Source: Ignavibacteriales bacterium (GTDB lineage Bacteria; Bacteroidota; Ignavibacteria; Ignavibacteriales; Melioribacteraceae). Taken from it: 64,000 nt of DNA. The stretch's first letter is position 1, and each line of letters starts with the position of its first letter. Positions 56,675-64,000 of this stretch are shown piece after piece. The notes under the pieces were generated by a model. It made no database searches. It was not told where the DNA came from and saw only the letters and a program-made list of their open reading frames with translations. Both the position numbers and the translations under genes were made by a program. Location of the stretch: contig JAGUYK010000044.1 of NCBI GenBank assembly GCA_020061355.1, positions 1 to 64,000 of the forward strand, given 5' to 3'.

Positions 56675-57520
56675 TTATGATTTCGCTTTAAGCATCAATT
56701 TAAAAAATTCGTTAACTCCACCTTCATTGTTGGTGCGTTTTGTAACCATATCAGCCATTTTTTTTATTTCCGGAATTGCATTGGCAACAGCGACTTTAAG
56801 TGCATCCGTTTCGAATAATGACATATCATTATACCAATCACCAATGACTGCAGTATTTTTCATTTTTATTTCCAGATGTTTGCAAAGGCGCTTTAATCCA
56901 TCTCCCTTATTCGAACCCATTTTCCTAACTTCAAGATAGTAAATTCCGCCATGTTTTTGTGATTTATAAAACGAAGTACGTACTCCAAATGTGTAGGGAA
57001 AAGAAAGCTTATTCGATGCTTGCCGAACCATATCACTATAGTCTCCGGTCATTACAATTTCTAATGTGTCCTTTATATAGCCATTATATGAATTTATTAA
57101 AACATATTTAGCACCAAATTTATCAAGTAAATTAGGAATTAATGAGTTCTCATCCGTATAATAGATAGCATCGCCATGACATAAAGCAATTTTTAGAAAG
57201 TATTTATCGGCAAGAGCCAGGGCTTTGGTTACAACATTGACAGGTAAATTTGATTGAAATATTATCTCATCACTCTTAGGATCTTTGATTAAAGTACCGT
57301 CTAATGTAATTAAAGGAATATCTAATGATAGTGTCTTTGCGAAAAAGAGAACTGCACTATGCAACCTTCCGGTTGCAATGGAAAATTTAACTCCGGTTTT
57401 ACTTAATTTATTTAGGAGAAGGATAGTATCTCCATCCAGATTACCGTTATCATCCAATATCGATCCATCTAAATCAAATACTACCAGGTCAATTCTTTTT
57501 AAGACTTCCTTTGAAATCAT
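56675..57520 (-). CDS. Cof-type HAD-IIB family hydrolase
   Basis: A 281-residue phosphatase with motif I VFDLDGSILDDNGNL, motif II FSIATGR, a large cap domain (about 85-195) and motifs III/IV GDGLKRL...AVIGDWYNDMSLFETD. The usual motif IV GDxxND is present as GDWYND. The substrate is probably a sugar phosphate or similar metabolite. The ATG at 57520 is used because AAGG precedes it at the right distance; a TTG two codons earlier is possible. Confidence 0.85.
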   Translation of the reverse strand: MISKEVLKRIDLVVFDLDGSILDDNGNLDGDTILLLNKLSKTGVKFSIATGRLHSAVLFFAKTLSLDIPLITLDGTLIKDPKSDEIIFQSNLPVNVVTKALALADKYFLKIALCHGDAIYYTDENSLIPNLLDKFGAKYVLINSYNGYIKDTLEIVMTGDYSDMVRQASNKLSFPYTFGVRTSFYKSQKHGGIYYLEVRKMGSNKGDGLKRLCKHLEIKMKNTAVIGDWYNDMSLFETDALKVAVANAIPEIKKMADMVTKRTNNEGGVNEFFKLMLKAKS

Positions 57521-57658
57521 AAACAACCTTAATAAATATGTCCGGTGCTTAATACAATACTTAAAAAAAAGTTTATATTGTTTTGTTTGAAGGTGACTCT
57601 ATAGAAATGAATATTATTTTCACGGAAAGAATTTCTTTTTCAACACAAAAAATGACTA

Positions 57659-58018
57659 CTATAAACTTTCTAAGTCTTTAACAGCTTCATTAACAGTGTT
57701 GCAAATTGTTAAAACCCTGTCTAATTGTGAAATTTCAATTAGAGTCTTAACATTTTTAGTAGGTGATGCCAACCTAATATGACCATCATTGGATTGCAAT
57801 ATTCGAAAAGCTAAAAGTATGGCGCTTAAACCGGAGCTATCGCAATACTCCACCTCGGAGAGATCTATAACAAGCTTTTTAACATCTTCTGTATGCATGA
57901 GAATAGTAAATTCTCCTTTAACAAACCCTGCAATTGAAGCATCAAACCGTTTTTCATTTAGCCTGAATACGGTTATATCCCCCGTTCGTTTTAATTCAAA
58001 ATTGATATTATCACTCAT
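57659..58018 (-). CDS. STAS-domain anti-sigma factor antagonist (orphan)
   Basis: A 119-residue STAS protein with the loop VEYCDSSGLSAILLAF, the candidate phosphoserine being 61 or 62. It is the third such protein in the window and lies far from the kinase at 5.8 kb. No kinase, phosphatase or sigma gene is adjacent, so it must work with partners encoded elsewhere. Confidence 0.9.
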   Translation of the reverse strand: MSDNINFELKRTGDITVFRLNEKRFDASIAGFVKGEFTILMHTEDVKKLVIDLSEVEYCDSSGLSAILLAFRILQSNDGHIRLASPTKNVKTLIEISQLDRVLTICNTVNEAVKDLESL

Positions 58019-58087
58019 CTAAACGCCAAAATTGATTATTTACGCTCGTAATCTACAAATTCATTTCATTATTCAAAAGATAGATTT

Positions 58088-58618
58088 CTAAAACATTAGT
58101 AAAAAACTTAAAAAACTCTTATAAATTAGCTCACTATCCCCATTAGAACCGGTTATTTGTAGATTATAATAGTTTTCAGACCTCTCTTTATTAAATCCGA
58201 TCTTTAATTTGGACTGAACAATATTAGCTACGGCACTGAAGAATACATCCTCGTTTTTATTCAAGTCAATTACAATTTCAAATTCCTTACGGTTTAGTCT
58301 CTGAACCAGGGATTTATTCGGTAAATTGAACCTGTTTACCATTTCATTATGATAACTGATATAACGGTACTTTTCTTTTTCAGGAACTAAATTGTATTTA
58401 TGTTCAGATAAAAATAATGTGATTATTTTATGGTGTAACTGAAAATACCTAATGACTTCCAGACTATGATAAAAATCGTTATCATCTTTAGGCATAACAA
58501 TAAAAAAATTTATACTGTTTGAAACTATCTTGTTGTATGAAATCGGTTCGTCCATTCGTTTTACATATTTCTTATTAATAACAAAATGGGCAATTTTTAG
58601 TTTAATTTTATCGAACAT
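58088..58618 (-). CDS. Small protein resembling a heptosyltransferase (GT9-like) fragment
   Basis: A 176-residue protein I cannot assign firmly. The pattern FFIVMPKDDNDFYHSLEVIRYFQ followed by FEIVIDLNKNEDVFFSAVANIVQSKLKIGF is reminiscent of the N-terminal half of GT9 heptosyltransferases (DUF6913-like proteins of Bacteroidota also look like this). The C-terminal nucleotide-sugar-binding half is missing, so it is probably not an active transferase. No signal peptide. ligA ends up 6 bases upstream. Confidence 0.6.
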   Translation of the reverse strand: MFDKIKLKIAHFVINKKYVKRMDEPISYNKIVSNSINFFIVMPKDDNDFYHSLEVIRYFQLHHKIITLFLSEHKYNLVPEKEKYRYISYHNEMVNRFNLPNKSLVQRLNRKEFEIVIDLNKNEDVFFSAVANIVQSKLKIGFNKERSENYYNLQITGSNGDSELIYKSFLSFLLMF

Positions 58619-58624
58619 TTCCTT

Positions 58625-61529
<2,905 letters not shown>

Positions 61530-61547
61530 AATGAATTTATTAGAAAG

Positions 61548-62918
61548 TTAATCTTTAACTAATTTGGCAGCAAAAGAACCATCAAAATCATGAATATGAG
61601 GATAGGTTTGAACAAACCCTTCCTGATTAACAAATTCCTTTGCTATACTCGAAGAAGCATCAACCAGTCTAAAATTTTTATTCTCACTTAAAAACTTATT
61701 AATTATTTCAGCGTTTTCTTCGGGTTCAATAGTACATGTACTATAAACCAATAAGCCACCAGATTTAACTAGTGATGCACCTTTCTTTAATAATTCTTGT
61801 TGAATATTAACAATTTTTCTAATATCCCCCAAGTCCTTCTTCCATTTTAAATCCGGCTTTTTAGTTAAGGTGCCAAGTCCGGAACAAGGCGCATCAATTA
61901 AAACACGGTCGAAACCAATCTCATCAAAAAATTCAAGCGCATCAATTGCAATTGTTTGGACAATATTTACCTTTAACCTTTCAAGGTTTTTGTTAAGAAT
62001 CTTCAATCTACTTTCGAACCGATCAAGCGCTATAATTTCTCCGGTATTCTGCATTAAATCAGCTATGAATCCGGTTTTCCCTCCCGGTGCGGCACAAAGA
62101 TCTAAAACACGCATTCCCGGTTTTACATCCAGTAAAACAACAGGAAAGCCGGTGCTTTCATCCTGGATTGAGAAATATCCTTTTGCAAAATATTCCCAGT
62201 TAGTAATATTTGAAAGAGAGTTCATCCTGATAAATTGCGGTAATGCTTTACCGTCGGAATATTTCAGATCAACCGAATCTAATAATTTTTTTAATTCTTC
62301 TTTGTTCGTAACGAGGTTATTAACTCGAAGGGTTAAAGTAGGTTTATCATTATTTGCGATTAACAGTTTTTCGGTTTCTTCTCTGCCAAACCTTGCAACC
62401 CACCTTTTAACCATCCATGAAGGATGAGAAAAATAGGCGCTTAAGTAAGCGATAAGATCTTCATCGGCATTTGGATATCGAATACCGTCTTTGCTGCGAA
62501 TTATGCTACGAAGTACTCCATTAGCAATATCTGCATACTTCTGACCCTGAAGCTTCTTAACAAATTCAACCGCTTCATTTACTGCAGCGTAATCAGGGAT
62601 TTTATCAAGAAAGAGGATTTGATAAAGAGCAACACGTAAGGCATTTTTAATATTTGGAACAACTTTGGAGAATTGACCTTTATAAAATCCGTTTAAGATC
62701 CAATCGATTCTTCCCATCCATCGCATAACACCATGCACGATCTCAAATAGTAATGCTTTATCAGGTCCAATCAGGTTCGAGTTTTTTATCTCAATTTCTA
62801 AAAGTTTATCCAGGTATGCATCTGTTCTATCAATCCTGTTAAGAATTTTTACAGCAAATCCTCGAACACCTTGATAAAGATTTAGTCCATTAGGATCAGT
62901 TTGTTGTTCATTATTCAT
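61548..62918 (-). CDS. rsmB: 16S rRNA (cytosine-C5) methyltransferase, RsmB type
   Basis: Methylates C5 of a cytosine in 16S rRNA (C967 in E. coli). The 456-residue protein has an N-terminal NusB-like domain (about 15-150) and a SAM domain with LCAAPGGKTGFIADLMQ, DAPCSGLGTLTKKPDLKW and the catalytic-Cys motif VYSTCTIEPEENAEII. The ATG at 62918 is preferred to a TTG one codon upstream. Confidence 0.92.
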   Translation of the reverse strand: MNNEQQTDPNGLNLYQGVRGFAVKILNRIDRTDAYLDKLLEIEIKNSNLIGPDKALLFEIVHGVMRWMGRIDWILNGFYKGQFSKVVPNIKNALRVALYQILFLDKIPDYAAVNEAVEFVKKLQGQKYADIANGVLRSIIRSKDGIRYPNADEDLIAYLSAYFSHPSWMVKRWVARFGREETEKLLIANNDKPTLTLRVNNLVTNKEELKKLLDSVDLKYSDGKALPQFIRMNSLSNITNWEYFAKGYFSIQDESTGFPVVLLDVKPGMRVLDLCAAPGGKTGFIADLMQNTGEIIALDRFESRLKILNKNLERLKVNIVQTIAIDALEFFDEIGFDRVLIDAPCSGLGTLTKKPDLKWKKDLGDIRKIVNIQQELLKKGASLVKSGGLLVYSTCTIEPEENAEIINKFLSENKNFRLVDASSSIAKEFVNQEGFVQTYPHIHDFDGSFAAKLVKD

Positions 62919-62980
62919 CAAATAAATTCACAAATTTTTGATTATTCGTTTGAATGTATTTTTTCTACATCCATTTAAAA

Positions 62981-63011
62981 CACGAAAGGGCTGTAAAATA
63001 GAACAGCCCTT
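62981..63011 (-). terminator. Terminator-like hairpin after rpmE
   Basis: Arms AAGGGCTGT (62986-62994) and ACAGCCCTT (63003-63011) with an 8-base loop. On the minus strand the hairpin is followed by CGTG and four T, so the T run is weak and slightly displaced. It lies 22 bases after the rpmE stop. Confidence 0.55.
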
Positions 63012-63032
63012 ACATATAGAAAAAAAAATAGG

Positions 63033-63239
63033 TTAAGCTTCTTTTAATCCGTATTTCCTTTTATATCTTTCAACTCGACCCGTTGAATCAACCATTTTCT
63101 GTTTTCCGGTAAAGAAAGGATGACATTCTGAACAAATTTCAAGCTTAATACTGCTAACCGTGGACCGTGTTACAAATGTATTTCCACAGACACATGAAAC
63201 TTCACATTTTCTGTACGTAGGATGAATACCTGTTTTCAT
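63033..63239 (-). CDS. rpmE: 50S ribosomal protein L31 (zinc-binding form)
   Basis: A 68-residue ribosomal protein. It begins MKTGIHPTYRKCEVSC and has the four-ligand zinc pattern C-x3-CxC...CSECHPF, then FTGKQKMVDSTGRVERYKRKYG. It is the zinc-containing (C+) type. It lies alone between the anti-sigma-like gene and rsmB, with a hairpin after it. Confidence 0.96.
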   Translation of the reverse strand: MKTGIHPTYRKCEVSCVCGNTFVTRSTVSSIKLEICSECHPFFTGKQKMVDSTGRVERYKRKYGLKEA

Positions 63240-63323
63240 TTATAAATACTTCCTTGCTGATTTTTGAGGTCGAAATTTACGTATGAAGTCCTAAAAAAAC
63301 AAATTTTACATCGATTTTTGCAA

Positions 63324-64000
63324 TTATTCTACTTTTTTCGCTCTTTTTAGAGAATCTGCTTTCGCCTGTGCTCTTTTAACAGAATCCATCATTGAACGGT
63401 ATTTCTCAATGGTTTTTTGATCAGGCTCTTCCCTATAAAAGAAACCATCAAATTCGGGAGCTGCATCGCCACTTTTAACGACATTTCCGCGTTGTAAACT
63501 ATTTCTCTTCTGGTTTTCACCGGAAATATAATCATCTAATGCTATGGAGCGATTCCTGAATATCGGATATTTTTCGTTCGGTCTTACTACAGCATCATTC
63601 GGATTAACTGTTACATTATATGCTTTTGATGATAGCGGTCCTTTGGGTTCTGTTACATTATTATCTTCTGATACTTTTTGACTATTAACATCCTCAGCTA
63701 AATTGCTTTTATGATCGATTTGTGACGTTATTTGTGACGGATCTGACATCAATGGATTTTCATACTGTGTATCATTACCCGGTAGAAAAATAAAAAACAA
63801 AATTATGACCGAAACAACAACAGCAGAGGGGGCGAAAAATTTAATAAAGTTAAAAGGTTCTTTTAATTCTTTAGCGTTTTCAAAGTTTTTATTTTGAATT
63901 CTGGTCATCAACTGAAATTCAAAATTATCAGGTGCATTAATTTTCGGAAGTTCTTTAAGATCTTCTATTAACTTTGAATATTTTTTTTCTTCATCATTGT
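63324..64000 (-). CDS. Anti-sigma-like single-pass membrane protein (N-terminus beyond window)
   Basis: The reading frame stays open past the first internal ATG (63908) to the window edge, so the start is missing. The visible upstream part reads KYSKLIEDLKELPKINAPDNFEFQLM, similar in style to the cytosolic region of anti-sigma-type proteins of this group. A membrane helix follows (around VVVSVIILFFIFLP), then a disordered Asn/Ser/Pro-rich outer part ending in a short Lys/Ala helix (KRAQAKADSLKRAKKVE). The 195 residues from the TTG at 63911 should not be taken as the full protein. Function is inferred only; a sigma factor gene just beyond the edge would support it. Confidence 0.6.
   Translation of the reverse strand, partial: NDEEKKYSKLIEDLKELPKINAPDNFEFQLMTRIQNKNFENAKELKEPFNFIKFFAPSAVVVSVIILFFIFLPGNDTQYENPLMSDPSQITSQIDHKSNLAEDVNSQKVSEDNNVTEPKGPLSSKAYNVTVNPNDAVVRPNEKYPIFRNRSIALDDYISGENQKRNSLQRGNVVKSGDAAPEFDGFFYREEPDQKTIEKYRSMMDSVKRAQAKADSLKRAKKVE

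Noticed and set aside
61870-62427. Open frame of 185 codons antisense to rsmB
   Set aside because: It mirrors the conserved RsmB motifs on the opposite strand and shows no protein-like pattern of its own.

Overview
This 64 kb window is a housekeeping-rich chromosomal segment of an AT-rich, Gram-negative bacterium. The evidence for an outer membrane is lpxB/lpxK, an MsbA-type exporter, an O-antigen-ligase-like protein and a predicted outer-membrane protein. Gene content (many SpoIIE/STAS/RsbW proteins, FeoA-fused DtxR regulators, a KamA/ATP-grasp cluster) and protein style suggest the Bacteroidota/Chlorobiota/Ignavibacteriota group, most likely an Ignavibacteria-like organism. That placement is an inference from recognition, not from a search. 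No rRNA, tRNA, CRISPR array, prophage or transposase was recognised.

Layout. 1-1.5 kb: end of secD, then secF. 1.5-11.2 kb: a signalling island with three membrane or GAF-linked SpoIIE-type phosphatases, an RsbW-like kinase, two STAS proteins, an ECF sigma factor and an unknown membrane protein. 11.3-17 kb: purA, an orphan histidine kinase, a candidate small RNA, dCMP deaminase and polyphosphate kinase. 17-21.8 kb: a metal-ion operon (DtxR regulator, membrane-anchored DtxR-FeoA-FeoA fusion, FeoB split into two genes, outer-membrane protein). 21.9-31.7 kb: Mrp and Nfu for Fe-S assembly, tpiA, a GH2-like protein fused to a membrane domain, smc, a HAD phosphatase and an ICMT-like methyltransferase. 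31.7-34.5 kb: lipid A genes (lpxB, DUF374 acyltransferase, lpxK). 34.5-43.2 kb: ppdK, queA, ispD, plsY, gpsA, recG. 43.3-47.1 kb: a tight cluster of two D-Ala-D-Ala-ligase-like ATP-grasp enzymes, a GNAT and a lysine 2,3-aminomutase-like radical SAM enzyme. 47.1-64 kb (all minus strand): a thioredoxin-like protein, nadK, LPS glycosyltransferase/ligase/flippase genes, a SPOR lipoprotein, xerD, a PgpH-like HD phosphohydrolase, a HAD protein, a third STAS protein, ligA, a RodZ-like protein, rsmB, rpmE and a truncated anti-sigma-like membrane protein.

The best candidate for an undescribed system is the 43.3-47.1 kb ATP-grasp/ATP-grasp/GNAT/KamA operon. It could make a beta-lysine-derived, acetylated and possibly peptide-linked small molecule. 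Other points of interest are the membrane-anchored metalloregulator fusion beside a split FeoB, the GH2-like protein that has lost its acid/base glutamate and gained a polytopic membrane domain, the dense partner-switching island, and a candidate small RNA near 14.1 kb with two exposed CCCTC motifs.

Translation style: Shine-Dalgarno-like sites are recognisable at many genes. TTG and GTG starts and TGATG/TTGA/ATGA stop-start overlaps are common, so several starts below differ from the longest possible reading frame.
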